From NCBI RefSeq assembly GCF_000306765.2, contig NC_017941.2, positions 868,001 to 932,000 on the forward strand: DNA of 64,000 bases, read 5' to 3'. The notes beneath the pieces were generated by a model, which saw only the letters and a program-made list of their open reading frames with translations, was not told where the DNA came from and ran no database searches. Below are positions 39,808 to 49,281 of the stretch, in pieces. The translations under genes were made by a program, and so were the position numbers. How positions within the stretch are numbered: the stretch's first letter is position 1; each line of letters starts with the position of its first letter. This stretch comes from Haloferax mediterranei ATCC 33500. GTDB taxonomy: Archaea > Halobacteriota > Halobacteria > Halobacteriales > Haloferacaceae.

Positions 39808-40272
39808 TCAAATGAGGAGGATACTCGGGTTGAGAAGCAGTCCGGCGACGACGAGTAACAGAACGGAGACGACGGCGGCCCCGAGATAGAACGGGGCGGC
39901 GTCCTCCGCCGGGGTGCGGACTTTCTTCTCGGCGAGTCCAGCTTTCGCCTTCCCCCGGCCGACTTCGACGAGTCCGGTCAGGACGAACCAGAGCGCGAGC
40001 ATCGAGAGGACGAGGTGACCGGGTGCCTCTCCGAATAGTCTTCCGAACGTGTATCGCGTGCCCGCGAGATGCCCACCGGTTGCGAACATCAGGAGGGAGG
40101 CGAGACGCGACCCCATTGTGAGTCGGGAGATAATAGACTCGAACACGGCGGCGCGAATGTCTCCGGCGCGAGCGGTCGGAAGGACGGCAAGGGCGAAAAA
40201 GAGGACGCTTCCCGTCCAGAGTCCGCCGACCAGCATATGGGTCGTTGCGATTACAGTATCGATGAGAGCCAT
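39808..40272 (-). CDS. CopD-domain-like four-helix membrane protein
   Basis: 154 aa, four helices; helix 1 contains H-M-L-V-G-G-L-W-T-G-S-V, a conserved His/Trp pattern of the CopD/copper-resistance D family. Three further helices follow, with T-M-G-S-R and G-H-L-A-G between. Could affect copper uptake or haem-like electron transfer; assignment by pattern only. Confidence 0.65.
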   Translation of the reverse strand: MALIDTVIATTHMLVGGLWTGSVLFFALAVLPTARAGDIRAAVFESIISRLTMGSRLASLLMFATGGHLAGTRYTFGRLFGEAPGHLVLSMLALWFVLTGLVEVGRGKAKAGLAEKKVRTPAEDAAPFYLGAAVVSVLLLVVAGLLLNPSILLI

Positions 40273-40386
40273 GTCTGCCGGGTTAGTTCACCGACGCTTG
40301 AAGGTTTCACCTTCGTGTCGGACGTTCGTCTCCCCGGCCACACCGGGGTTGTGTCCGAAACCGACCATGGGTTCGACGACGCAAAC

Positions 40387-40392
40387 ATATTT
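40387..40392 (+). promoter_or_regulatory. TATA-like box of the S9 peptidase gene
   Basis: ATATTT within the near-palindrome AACATATTTGTT, about 29 bp before ATG 40419. Confidence 0.5.
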
Positions 40393-40418
40393 GTTCGCGG
40401 CGTGAGGCCATCGTTCAT

Positions 40419-42551
40419 ATGTCAAAGAACGTTCCATTTGAGGCATTAAACGACCTCTCGCTTCCAACGGACGTTACGGTCTCACCGGACGGTGACCGGA
40501 TTGCGTTCACCGTCGTGGAGTCAGCCCCCGACGAGGACGAACGCCCGACGTCGCTCTACGTGGTTCCCACGGACGGTTCTCGTGAACCGCATCGGCTTAC
40601 GCGTCTGCCGGGCGCGTCCTCGCCGAAGTGGTCGCCCGACGGGAACCGACTCGCGTTCATCGCCACTCGTGAGAAAGACGTAGAACGCCGAGTCGGGCGG
40701 CAAGACGACGAGGACGCGGAAGACGAGGCAGATGCAGACGGGGACGAAACAGTGGATAAAGACCGCGACGACGGTGACGAGTCCGACGAGACGGACGCCG
40801 GGTCGAACAACGACGAACCGAAGTCGCAGGTGTGGTGTTTCGACCTCGAACTCGGCGGCGACCCGACGCAGCACACCGACTTCGACGAGGGCGTCTCGGA
40901 GTTCGACTGGTCGCCCGACGGCGACCGTCTCGTCGTCTCAGCACGCGACCCGACCGAAGAAGAACAGGAGTATCTCGAACAGCGCAAGGACGGCGGGCCA
41001 ATCGAAACCGAACGCCTCCAGCACAAGATAAACGGTGTCGGGTGGACCGATACGGTGACGACCTATCTGTTCGTGGTCGACATCGAAACCGGCGAGACGA
41101 ATCGGTTGGATGAGGCGGCGGCGGCGGGTGCGTTCGCCGACCAGGGCGGTCTCCAGCCCGCGTGGGGGCCGAACGACCGCATCGCGTACGTCACGTCGGA
41201 CGCCGACAACCCCGACGACACGTTGGTACAGGACGTGTTCGTCACCGACCCCGATGGCTCGAACATCGAGAAGGTGACGACAGGAGACAGCGCGCTTGGG
41301 GCACCGAAATGGAGTCCGGACGGGACGCGAATCGCCTTCGTGGGCGACGACCCGGAGAACTTCTACCTTCCTCGGGAGATTTACGTCGCCGACCTCGGTT
41401 CCGACGAGATTCGGTCGGTCTCGGCCTCACTTGACCGAACGGTCACGTGGAATTCGCAACCGCAGTGGGCGTCGGACGACGAACTGTACACTCTCATCGC
41501 CGACGAGGGGAAGTCCAGAGTCGTCCGCCTCGACCCGTATGCGGACGACCCCGAGCGGGTGTTCGACGTGCAGGGCGACTATCGCGGGTTTCAGCTACTC
41601 AGCATCGCCGGCGGTCACGCGGGAGTCCGCGTTTCGGACCCGAACGACGGGTGGGACATCTACGGCCTCTCGCTCGACGATATCGACGCGACCGACGAGA
41701 CGGAAGCCGAGTCGTTCGTCCGACTCTCCGCGCTGAACACCGAGGTCACGGACGAGTACGAGATGCCGCAGACGAAACGCGTGACCTTCGAGAGCGATGG
41801 CTGGGAAGTCGAAGGAATCGTCTACGCGCCCGCCGACTTCGACTTCGACAACCCCGACCCGCTTCCGACCGTCGTTGCCATCCACGGCGGTCCGATGGCC
41901 TACGACGAACCGGAGTTCCGATTCGAACACCCCGTCTTCACGTCGCGCGGTTATCTGGTCTTCCGGCCGAACTACCGAGGTGGGACCTCGTACGGACGGG
42001 AGTTTGCCGATGAACTCCACGGTCAGTGGGGAACGGTCGAAGTCGACGACATCGTCGCGGGCGTCGAATCGCTCGCCGACCGCGGGTGGACCGACCCCGA
42101 CCGCGTCTTCGGCTACGGCTTTTCCTACGGCGGAATCGCACAAGGGTTCCTCGTGACACAGACCGACCTCTTGACCGCCGCCGTCCCCGAACACGGCATC
42201 TACGACCAGCGGTCGGCGTACGGGACCGACGACAACCGCCTCTGGAAGGAATACGAGCACGGCCGTCCGTGGGAGGACCCGGACAGCCTCGATGCCGCCT
42301 CGTCTATCACCGACGCCGACAATATCGACACGCCGCTTCTCGTCATGGCCGGCGGTCAAGACTGGCGGTGTCCGCCAACCCAGTCGGAACAACTCTACGT
42401 CGCCGCCAAGGCGCAGGGCGTCGATGCCAAACTCGTGGTCTACCCCGATGAACACCACGCCGTCACGAAACCCGAGCGGGCGACCCATCGCCTCGAGCAG
42501 ATTCTCGACTGGTACGAGCGCCACGACCCGGCCGTGGAGACCGACGAGTGA
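40419..42551 (+). CDS. S9 family prolyl oligopeptidase/acylaminoacyl peptidase
   Basis: 710 aa. N-terminal beta-propeller with WD40-like PD40 repeats (S-P-D-G-D-R, S-P-D-G-N-R, S-P-D-G-T-R). C-terminal alpha/beta hydrolase with nucleophile in G-Y-G-F-S-Y-G-G, acid in A-G-G-Q-D-W-R and His in P-D-E-H-H. An acidic insertion of about 45 residues (D-D-E-D-A-E-D-E ...) near residue 95 is a haloarchaeal-type extension of the propeller. Cytoplasmic peptide degradation is likely; there is no signal peptide. Confidence 0.93.
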   Translation: MSKNVPFEALNDLSLPTDVTVSPDGDRIAFTVVESAPDEDERPTSLYVVPTDGSREPHRLTRLPGASSPKWSPDGNRLAFIATREKDVERRVGRQDDEDAEDEADADGDETVDKDRDDGDESDETDAGSNNDEPKSQVWCFDLELGGDPTQHTDFDEGVSEFDWSPDGDRLVVSARDPTEEEQEYLEQRKDGGPIETERLQHKINGVGWTDTVTTYLFVVDIETGETNRLDEAAAAGAFADQGGLQPAWGPNDRIAYVTSDADNPDDTLVQDVFVTDPDGSNIEKVTTGDSALGAPKWSPDGTRIAFVGDDPENFYLPREIYVADLGSDEIRSVSASLDRTVTWNSQPQWASDDELYTLIADEGKSRVVRLDPYADDPERVFDVQGDYRGFQLLSIAGGHAGVRVSDPNDGWDIYGLSLDDIDATDETEAESFVRLSALNTEVTDEYEMPQTKRVTFESDGWEVEGIVYAPADFDFDNPDPLPTVVAIHGGPMAYDEPEFRFEHPVFTSRGYLVFRPNYRGGTSYGREFADELHGQWGTVEVDDIVAGVESLADRGWTDPDRVFGYGFSYGGIAQGFLVTQTDLLTAAVPEHGIYDQRSAYGTDDNRLWKEYEHGRPWEDPDSLDAASSITDADNIDTPLLVMAGGQDWRCPPTQSEQLYVAAKAQGVDAKLVVYPDEHHAVTKPERATHRLEQILDWYERHDPAVETDE

Positions 42552-42575
42552 ACGGTGACAGCCTCACACCCGGCC

Positions 42576-43262
42576 TCAGCGGAGCATCTTCGGTGACTCC
42601 GCCGTAACTTCGAGGTCACCAGCGTAGTGGACGAGCGGGTCGCCATCGGGGTGGTCGAACCCGCAGGCTTCGAACATCGTGTTTTCCCGTATCTCGGCGT
42701 CCACGTCCTGTATCGGCCACGGGTCGTGGTCGATGTCGCCGATAACGACGGGCCAGTCGTCAGTGTAGAACCGATAGTTCTCGACGAGGAACTCCGTGAG
42801 CGACCCCGGCTCGGCGCTACTCTGCTCGCCGGTTGGACGGTACGTTGCATCGAACTGTGCCCCCGGTGACTCCTGCGTCGGGGGACGATAGCTCTGGAAC
42901 GTGACCGCTCCATCCTGTTCTGTGACGGATATCGTCGCGTAGTGGTAGGGCAGCCGATAGCCTAATCTCGCCATCGACACGCCGAGACGGTCCGCGGCCT
43001 CAAGTGTGAAGAAGTAGACGCCTCTCTCGCCCCCGTCAGAAGGTTCGACGTAGGTTCGGAGATTCACCTCTGGAAACGCCAGACCGATGGGTGACCTTCG
43101 CGGACGAATGTCCACCATATCGAACGAGACGACACCCAACCACGCCGTTCCGTCGTAGGTCGCCACGGAGAGTTTGTCCGGGAGATGCGCCTGTACGACC
43201 TCCGGGTCTACGGGCCAGTGTGCGAATAGCGTGTGTCGCCAGCGCATCGAGAGGAGGTCCAT
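42576..43262 (-). CDS. DUF2071/YqjF-like protein
   Basis: 228 aa from the ATG at 43262. Begins W-R-H-T-L-F-A-H-W-P-V-D-P ... V-Q-A-H-L-P, and continues G-V-V-S-F-D-M ... I-R-P-R, as in the YqjF/DUF2071 family (acetoacetate decarboxylase-like fold). Function unknown. Convergent with the S9 gene. Confidence 0.85.
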   Translation of the reverse strand: MDLLSMRWRHTLFAHWPVDPEVVQAHLPDKLSVATYDGTAWLGVVSFDMVDIRPRRSPIGLAFPEVNLRTYVEPSDGGERGVYFFTLEAADRLGVSMARLGYRLPYHYATISVTEQDGAVTFQSYRPPTQESPGAQFDATYRPTGEQSSAEPGSLTEFLVENYRFYTDDWPVVIGDIDHDPWPIQDVDAEIRENTMFEACGFDHPDGDPLVHYAGDLEVTAESPKMLR

Positions 43263-43384
43263 AGTTGCGCTACGGGGCGCTGATGGGTGTGAATTTCGGC
43301 AGTTCCTGCTGTTCTCTGTGGCGTCGGTCAACAGCCCTCCGGATCGCCGAAACGACCATCTTGTTGGCAATCAATCAGTATCGC

Positions 43385-44239
43385 ATGGGTCTCGACAACG
43401 CGAGCGGCACCTTCGATATCGGCGGCGAACTGACGGTTCATCGACTCGGGTTTGGCGCGATGCGCATTACTGGAGCGGACATCATCGGCGAACCCGACGA
43501 CGTGGAGAACGCGAAAAAGGTCCTCCACGAGGCCGTCGTCCACGGCATCAACCTTATCGACACGGCCGACTCCTACGGCCCCGCAGTCTCCGAGCGACTC
43601 ATCGGCGAAGCGCTCGCACCCTATCCCGACGACCTCGTGATAGCGACGAAAGGCGGGTTCCTTCGCAACACCAGCGGCGACTGGATACCGAGAGCCGACC
43701 CAGACTATCTTCGAAACGCGGTTCTCGGCAGCCTCGACCGACTCCGCGTCGACACCATCGACCTCTATCAACTTCACCAGCCGGACCCGAACCCGGACGT
43801 TCCCTTCGAAGAGTCCGTCCACGCCCTCGCGGAGTTGCAAGACGAAGGCCAGATTCGACACGTCGGTCTTTCGAACATCACCGTCGGACAACTCGACGAG
43901 GCGCGCGACATCGTCGATATCGCAACCGTTCAGAACCGCTACAACGTCGGCGACCGCGAGTCCGAAGCGGTCCTCGACGCCTGTGACGACTACGATATCG
44001 GCTTCATTCCGTATTTCCCGCTCGGCGCGGGCGACCTCGGCGACAAGGCGGACGACGTGGCGACGGTTGCGACAAAGCACGAAGCGACGCCGCAGCAAAT
44101 CGCTATCGCGTGGTTGCTTCATCGGTCCGACGTGATGCTTCCTATCCCCGGCACGTCGAGCGTGGCGCACCTCCGCGAGAACATCGCGGCATCGCACATC
44201 GGACTCGACGACGAGGACATGGCTCGACTCGACGAATAA
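43385..44239 (+). CDS. Aldo/keto reductase
   Basis: 284 aa from the ATG at 43385, giving the usual N-terminus. Tetrad residues are recognisable: D-T-A-D-S-Y-G (Asp, Tyr), A-T-K-G-G (Lys) and L-H-Q-P (His). NADPH-binding end I-P-G-T-S-S. TIM-barrel oxidoreductase; substrate unknown. Followed 2 bp later by the macro-domain gene. Confidence 0.92.
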   Translation: MGLDNASGTFDIGGELTVHRLGFGAMRITGADIIGEPDDVENAKKVLHEAVVHGINLIDTADSYGPAVSERLIGEALAPYPDDLVIATKGGFLRNTSGDWIPRADPDYLRNAVLGSLDRLRVDTIDLYQLHQPDPNPDVPFEESVHALAELQDEGQIRHVGLSNITVGQLDEARDIVDIATVQNRYNVGDRESEAVLDACDDYDIGFIPYFPLGAGDLGDKADDVATVATKHEATPQQIAIAWLLHRSDVMLPIPGTSSVAHLRENIAASHIGLDDEDMARLDE

Positions 44240-44241
44240 CG

Positions 44242-44745
44242 ATGGAATTTACTGTCATGCAGGGCGATATCGCCGCCCAATCGGCCGACGCACTCGTAAA
44301 CGCCGCGGGGACGAGTCTTCGTATGGGGTCCGGCGTTGCCGGTGCACTCCGTCGAGGCGGCGGCCCGGAACTGAACGAGGCGGCGATGGACGAGGGACCA
44401 ATCGACCTCGGCGAGGTGGCCGTCACCGATGCCTTCGACCTCGACGCCGGTATCGTGATTCACGCGGCGGCGATGCCGCATTACGGCGATGGACAAGCGA
44501 CTACCGAGAGTATCCGAGATGCGACGCGAAACGCGCTCGAAGCCGCTGACGACCGCGGCTGTGAGTCGCTCGTCATCCCCGCCTTAGGCTGTGGCGTCGC
44601 CGGATTCGACCTCGAAGACGGTGCGCGAATCATCTGCGAGACGATTCGCGAGTTCGGCCCGGATTCGCTTCGTGACGTTCGGTTCATCGCTTACAGCGAC
44701 GACGAGTTCGGGGTACTCTCGCGTGTTGTAGACGAGACTGGTTGA
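44242..44745 (+). CDS. Macro domain (ADP-ribose-binding) protein
   Basis: 167 aa, an entire macro domain: V-N-A-A-G-T (ADP-ribose loop), G-S-G-V-A-G-A (diphosphate loop), I-P-A-L-G-C-G-V-A-G-F (second loop). May hydrolyse ADP-ribosyl or O-acetyl-ADP-ribose. Operonic with the aldo/keto reductase. Confidence 0.92.
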   Translation: MEFTVMQGDIAAQSADALVNAAGTSLRMGSGVAGALRRGGGPELNEAAMDEGPIDLGEVAVTDAFDLDAGIVIHAAAMPHYGDGQATTESIRDATRNALEAADDRGCESLVIPALGCGVAGFDLEDGARIICETIREFGPDSLRDVRFIAYSDDEFGVLSRVVDETG

Positions 44746-44782
44746 AGGAAGGAAGAATACGACTGGTGAATTGAGGCGTCGA

Positions 44783-44786
44783 TTTA
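44783..44786 (+). promoter_or_regulatory. TATA-like box of the flavin oxidoreductase gene
   Basis: TTTA in the context GATTTACG, 28 bp before ATG 44812; supports a leaderless start. Confidence 0.4.
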
Positions 44787-44811
44787 CGTCGCTCGGACAC
44801 CTCGGTTTCGT

Positions 44812-46158
44812 ATGGTCTCCCCACGGCTCGACGACCCGGTCGACATCGGCGGAGTCACCCTCGGGAACCGGCTCTATCGCGCACCGGTACTCGAATGTGC
44901 GGGAACCGGCCCGGATGCACCCGAGCGCCTCGCCGCCGAACTCGAACCCGCTGCGCGGGCTGGGGTGGGACTCATCTGTCAGGGTGCGACAATCGTCCGC
45001 GAGACCGGTGGCTGCGCCGCGCCGGGGATGACTCGCGTCGCCGACCCCGACTTCGTCGCGTCGTTGGAGACCGTAACCGACGCCATCCACGACCACGGCG
45101 CAGCTATCGCCATTCAGTTGGAACACGGCGGCCTCCGGAGCATGGAGACGTGGCACGCCGAATACCGGCGCGAGCATCCGAACCTTCGGCAACTCGCGGT
45201 TTCGCGTCCGCCACGACTCCTCCGCCTCCTCGACCGTCTCGGCTTTCTCGACTACGATGCACACGTCTTGACGACCGAGGAAGTGTACGACCTCGCGGCC
45301 GACTTCGGTCGCTCCGCGGCGATGGCGGTCGATGCTGGCTACGACATCGTCCACCTCGCCGGGGCGAACATGGGAATCATCCACCAGTTCCTCTCGCCGT
45401 TCTACAACCGCCGGGAAGACGAGTTCGGTGACGGCGTTCGGTTCCTCGAAGTCGTCGCCGACGAGGTTCGAACACGGGCGGGGGACGTGCCGTTGATGAC
45501 CAAGGTCCCGGCCGAGACGGCTGCACCGCCCGGAATCCGCCGCCATCTGACTGCAGATGCCGCCGTCGATATCTGCCGCCGACTGGACGATGCTGGCTAC
45601 GATGCGCTCGTCCCGGTTTCCGGGTCGGTGTTCTGGGATGCGAGTATCGTCCGTGGGTCGTTTCCCGCCCGCTCGTGGCACGACGACCGGTTCCGGGAGG
45701 GCTACGCCGAGGCGTTCGGCGGTCCGATTCGGGCGCGCCTCGTCGAACTCGGCAATCGAATCGAGGCGGCGTGGTACGACTTCGACCCGGCGTGGAACGC
45801 GGCGCTGTGCCGTCGCGTCCGCGACGTCGTTTCGGTCCCGGTCCTCTGCGAGGGCGGGGTTCGCGAGCGCGGAGAGATGGACCGACTGCTCGGCGATGCC
45901 TGCGACGCCGCCGGAATGGCACGGCCGTTCTACGCGGAACCGGAACTTCCCGCGCGACTGCTCGGAACCGACACCTCGGAGGAGACGCGAGCAGTTTGCG
46001 AGAGTTGCAACAACTGTGCGGTCCCGCAGGTGACCGGCGCGACCGGCGTCTGCCGCACCCCGTCAGTGTTGGCCCGAGCGGGAACCCTCAGAAAGGAGGG
46101 AGTATACGTTAGTGACCCCGAAAACGCTGGCGAAAACAACGGTGACCCGGTGGGTTAA
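44812..46158 (+). CDS. NADH:flavin oxidoreductase (Old Yellow Enzyme type)
   Basis: 448 aa. FMN-binding TIM barrel: starts P-V-D-I-G-G-V-T-L-G-N-R-L, then Q-L-E-H-G-G, L-A-G-A-N-M-G-I-I-H-Q-F-L-S-P, N-R-R-x-D-E-F-G-D-G-V-R-F. The C-terminal part has C-E-S-C-N-N-C and a later Cys, resembling the Cys cluster of the 2,4-dienoyl-CoA-reductase-like branch, but the protein lacks the following FAD/NAD domains, so it is shorter than those (about 650 aa). Confidence 0.88.
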   Translation: MVSPRLDDPVDIGGVTLGNRLYRAPVLECAGTGPDAPERLAAELEPAARAGVGLICQGATIVRETGGCAAPGMTRVADPDFVASLETVTDAIHDHGAAIAIQLEHGGLRSMETWHAEYRREHPNLRQLAVSRPPRLLRLLDRLGFLDYDAHVLTTEEVYDLAADFGRSAAMAVDAGYDIVHLAGANMGIIHQFLSPFYNRREDEFGDGVRFLEVVADEVRTRAGDVPLMTKVPAETAAPPGIRRHLTADAAVDICRRLDDAGYDALVPVSGSVFWDASIVRGSFPARSWHDDRFREGYAEAFGGPIRARLVELGNRIEAAWYDFDPAWNAALCRRVRDVVSVPVLCEGGVRERGEMDRLLGDACDAAGMARPFYAEPELPARLLGTDTSEETRAVCESCNNCAVPQVTGATGVCRTPSVLARAGTLRKEGVYVSDPENAGENNGDPVG

Positions 46159-46185
46159 TAAGGTTCTCGTCGGAGAGTCAGGATA

Positions 46186-46560
46186 ATGGCGCGCGACCGG
46201 TCCGCGGTGGAGTCAGCCGAACTAACGGCGGTGCTCGACGCGCTCGACGACGCGGACGCACGAGCCATCATCAGAGGACTCGAAGAACCTATGACGGCCA
46301 GTGAAATCTCAGAGACGTGTGACATTCCGCTTTCGACGACGTACCGGAAGTTGGACCTACTGACCGACGCGGCGCTCCTCTCCGAGGGGACGCAAATTCG
46401 GGCGGACGGCCATCACGCGACGACCTACGAGGTCGCGTTCGACGAAGTCCGAATCGGTCTCAACGACGACCGAGACTTCGATGTCGCCGTCGGTCGCCCC
46501 GAACGGACGCCGGACGAACGAATCGCGGATATCTGGACGCAGGTCCGGAAGGAGACGTAA
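46186..46560 (+). CDS. ArsR-like winged-helix regulator
   Basis: 124 aa. HTH: A-S-E-I-S-E-T-C-D-I-P-L-S-T-T-Y-R-K-L. Followed 1 bp later by a small membrane protein; this HTH-plus-DUF7521-type pair is common in haloarchaea. Probably regulates its own operon or a membrane process. Confidence 0.87.
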   Translation: MARDRSAVESAELTAVLDALDDADARAIIRGLEEPMTASEISETCDIPLSTTYRKLDLLTDAALLSEGTQIRADGHHATTYEVAFDEVRIGLNDDRDFDVAVGRPERTPDERIADIWTQVRKET

Positions 46561-46561
46561 T

Positions 46562-46852
46562 ATGGTACACACTGCATCACCGACAATCGCGACGTTTATT
46601 ATCATCGTCAAGACGGGGATTCTCGTCCTCGGCGGTCTCATCACCTACTTCAGTTTCAAGGCGTACCGAAACACCGGGTCGCCGGCGCTCCGAGCCTTAG
46701 CGCTCGGATTCGGCGTTATTACCACCGGTGCATTGCTTGCCGGTGCATCTGACGTGCTTCTGTCCGTCGACCTCGCGACAGGGGTTCTTATCGACTCGAT
46801 ACTGACGTTCATCGGCTTTGCAGTCATCACCTACTCGCTCTACGTCGAGTAG
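46562..46852 (+). CDS. Three-helix membrane partner of the HTH gene
   Basis: 96 aa with helices at about residues 8-30, 42-62 and 72-92. Haloarchaeal family usually found next to ArsR-like regulators; function unknown. Confidence 0.78.
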   Translation: MVHTASPTIATFIIIVKTGILVLGGLITYFSFKAYRNTGSPALRALALGFGVITTGALLAGASDVLLSVDLATGVLIDSILTFIGFAVITYSLYVE

Positions 46853-47085
46853 CCAGTGGCTGTGTCCGCATTGGGCACGAATACAGACCGAGTTGCGTCG
46901 CTCGCTCGTGCTAACGTCAGTTGGGAGCGACGACACACCGCTGTTTCACCTGATTCTCTCCGCCATCTGTTCGTCTTTTACCACTCATCCACCGTTTTCG
47001 TCAATGCGATTGTGACGCATCTCCGCGATTACTATTGTCTTATTTCTGCAAAACTGTTATTAGCTTCCAGCCGATACCGATAGGT

Positions 47086-47511
47086 ATGTCCGACGATGAA
47101 CTGAGCGAAATCAGGAAGCAAAAGCGCGAACAGCTCGAATCCAAAATGCGCGGTGATGGCGGCACTACTGCCGGTGAAACCGGCCAAGCACCCAGTGAGA
47201 CAATCCATGTAAACGGCATGAACGAACTGAATGAGACTGTCTCGACGTACGACGTGGTTCTCGTCGACTTCTACGCGGACTGGTGTGGTCCATGCAAGAT
47301 GCTCGAACCGACTGTCGAGCAACTCGCAGAGAACACCGACGCGGCGGTTGCGAAAGTCGACATTGACCAAAATCAAGAACTCGCCGCCCAGTATCAGGTT
47401 CGCGGCGTTCCGACGCTGATTCTCTTCGCTGGTGGCGACCCCGCCGAGCAAATCGTCGGCGTCCGCGGCTACGACGACCTGAAGGGGCTTATCGACTCGC
47501 AGCTCGCGTAG
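47086..47511 (+). CDS. Thioredoxin
   Basis: 141 aa from the ATG at 47086; an upstream ATG at 47035 would add a non-family leader. The thioredoxin fold is preceded by a charged 40-residue extension (K-Q-K-R-E-Q-L-E). Active site W-C-G-P-C and cis-Pro in V-P-T-L are present. Cytoplasmic disulfide reductase. Confidence 0.92.
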   Translation: MSDDELSEIRKQKREQLESKMRGDGGTTAGETGQAPSETIHVNGMNELNETVSTYDVVLVDFYADWCGPCKMLEPTVEQLAENTDAAVAKVDIDQNQELAAQYQVRGVPTLILFAGGDPAEQIVGVRGYDDLKGLIDSQLA

Positions 47512-47700
47512 ACGGTACTGTTAGCACCTGAAACCCCACCACCCGAGTAGTATTTTCGAAACCGCCTCTCGGTCCGAGGGGCACACCCTGAACCCTTCTT
47601 GCCCAGTACTCCCTGAGTCCTCTCGGACCAGCAGTACCCCCTGGTACCCTTCGTCTCAGTCGCATTCCCCGATGCACGACGTTCTCACACGCGGGGTCTG
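47512..47700. other. Intergenic, pyrimidine-rich, no gene seen
   Basis: Between thioredoxin and AMP phosphorylase. C/T-rich on the plus strand with several CCC runs; frames across it are short and have no coding look. A weak inverted repeat lies at about 47570-47582. Nothing else is supported. Confidence 0.4.
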
Positions 47701-47708
47701 CTTATGAT
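47701..47708 (+). promoter_or_regulatory. TATA-like box of AMP phosphorylase gene
   Basis: CTTATGAT centred about 25 bp before ATG 47730, consistent with a leaderless transcript. Confidence 0.5.
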
Positions 47709-47729
47709 TCTCAAGACCTAATCTTTGCT

Positions 47730-49208
47730 ATGAAATTAATCGCTGAATCTATCGACATCGGAACTCGTTCGCCGACAGTCCTTCTGAACGAGGCTGATGC
47801 GGCGGAACTGGGGGTGCATGCACTCGAACGCATCCAACTGCAACGCGACGGTCGGACGACGATTGGAATCGTGGAGTTAACTGACGAACTCATCTCTGAG
47901 GGCACGCTCGGCGTCACACGTCGCCTCGGACACATCGACGGGCCAGTCGAGGTGTCGGTCGCACCGCAACCGAACTCGGTGTACTACATCCGCAAGAAAC
48001 TCGACGACATCGAACTCGAACACCGTGAACTCGAGCGTATCGTCCGGGATATCTACGAGGAGCGACTCGCCGATATCGAACTCGGTGCGTACGTCTCCGC
48101 CATCTACACGAACGGGCTTTCGATGGAAGAGACGATGCACCTCACATCGTGTATGGCGAATATCGGTGAGACCATCTCGTGGAACGACTCCATCATCGCC
48201 GACAAGCACTCTATCGGCGGTGTTGCGGGGAATCGCGTCACGCCGATACTCGTCTCCATCATCGCCGCTGCGGGTGTGAAGATTCCCAAAACCTCGTCCC
48301 GGGCAGTCACCTCGGCATCCGGAACCGCAGATACGATGGAAGTCTTCTGTGACGTGGAGTTCTCCATCGAAGAGATTCGGGAAATCGTCAAAGAGACTGG
48401 TGGCTGTCTCGTCTGGGGCGGCGCGGTGAATCTCTCTCCGGTTGACGACCAAATCATCCGGGCTGAGACCCCGCTTTCTCTCGACCCGAAGGGACAACTC
48501 ATCGCCTCCGTGCTCTCGAAAAAGAAGAGCGCCGGGTCGACCCACGCGGTTATCGATATCCCCTACGGCGAGGGGGCAAAGGTCGAAAGCCTCGCCGAGG
48601 CGCGCGAGCTCGCCGAGGACTTCAACCGCGTGAGCGAGCACCTCGGAATGACTATCGAGTGCGCCATTACGAGTGGCTCCGCCCCGGTCGGCAGAGGAAT
48701 CGGCCCGGTCCTCGAAGCGCGAGAAGTCCTCGCCACGCTCGACGGAGAGGGACCGAACGACTTACGGGTAAAAGCGATTCGGCTCGCAGACCTGTTGTTC
48801 GAATCCGTCGGTGTCGACGCTGACGCCACCGAGATACTCGATTCGGGGGCGGCACAGGAGACATTCCGCGAAATACTCGCCGCACAGAACGGTGACCCGG
48901 ACGTGGCGGTATCAGACCTTTCGCTCGGTCGCCACACCCACATTGTCCGCGCCGACCGAGACGGCGTTGTCACGCACATCAACAATCGGTTGGTCAACGA
49001 AGTCGGCAGACGAGCGGGCGCGCCGAAAGACCACGGAGCGGGACTCGAACTCCATCGCTGTGTCGGCGAGGAGACCGAAAGCGGTGAGTCGCTCGTCACC
49101 GTCTACGCGGAGTCGTCCGACAAACTCGCCGATGCGGTCGACCTGTTGGAACGCATCGAGATGGTTCGTGTTCGACACCCCGACGAGGCGCTCGTCGATA
49201 GAGTGTGA
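47730..49208 (+). CDS. deoA: AMP phosphorylase
   Basis: 492 aa, the length of archaeal AMP phosphorylases (about 500) rather than bacterial thymidine phosphorylase (about 440), because of the extra N-terminal domain. Motifs S-I-G-G-V-A-G-N-R-V-T and K-T-S-S-R-A-V-T-S-A-S-G-T-A-D-T. Converts AMP and phosphate to adenine and ribose 1,5-bisphosphate, the entry step to the RuBisCO-based AMP pathway. Confidence 0.94.
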   Translation: MKLIAESIDIGTRSPTVLLNEADAAELGVHALERIQLQRDGRTTIGIVELTDELISEGTLGVTRRLGHIDGPVEVSVAPQPNSVYYIRKKLDDIELEHRELERIVRDIYEERLADIELGAYVSAIYTNGLSMEETMHLTSCMANIGETISWNDSIIADKHSIGGVAGNRVTPILVSIIAAAGVKIPKTSSRAVTSASGTADTMEVFCDVEFSIEEIREIVKETGGCLVWGGAVNLSPVDDQIIRAETPLSLDPKGQLIASVLSKKKSAGSTHAVIDIPYGEGAKVESLAEARELAEDFNRVSEHLGMTIECAITSGSAPVGRGIGPVLEAREVLATLDGEGPNDLRVKAIRLADLLFESVGVDADATEILDSGAAQETFREILAAQNGDPDVAVSDLSLGRHTHIVRADRDGVVTHINNRLVNEVGRRAGAPKDHGAGLELHRCVGEETESGESLVTVYAESSDKLADAVDLLERIEMVRVRHPDEALVDRV

Positions 49209-49281
49209 TTCGGCGGCGGCTCCATCTCGGTGTCTCCCGTCGCGGCGACCATTTTTGCATCCCACCGACGTAGATTACGAT

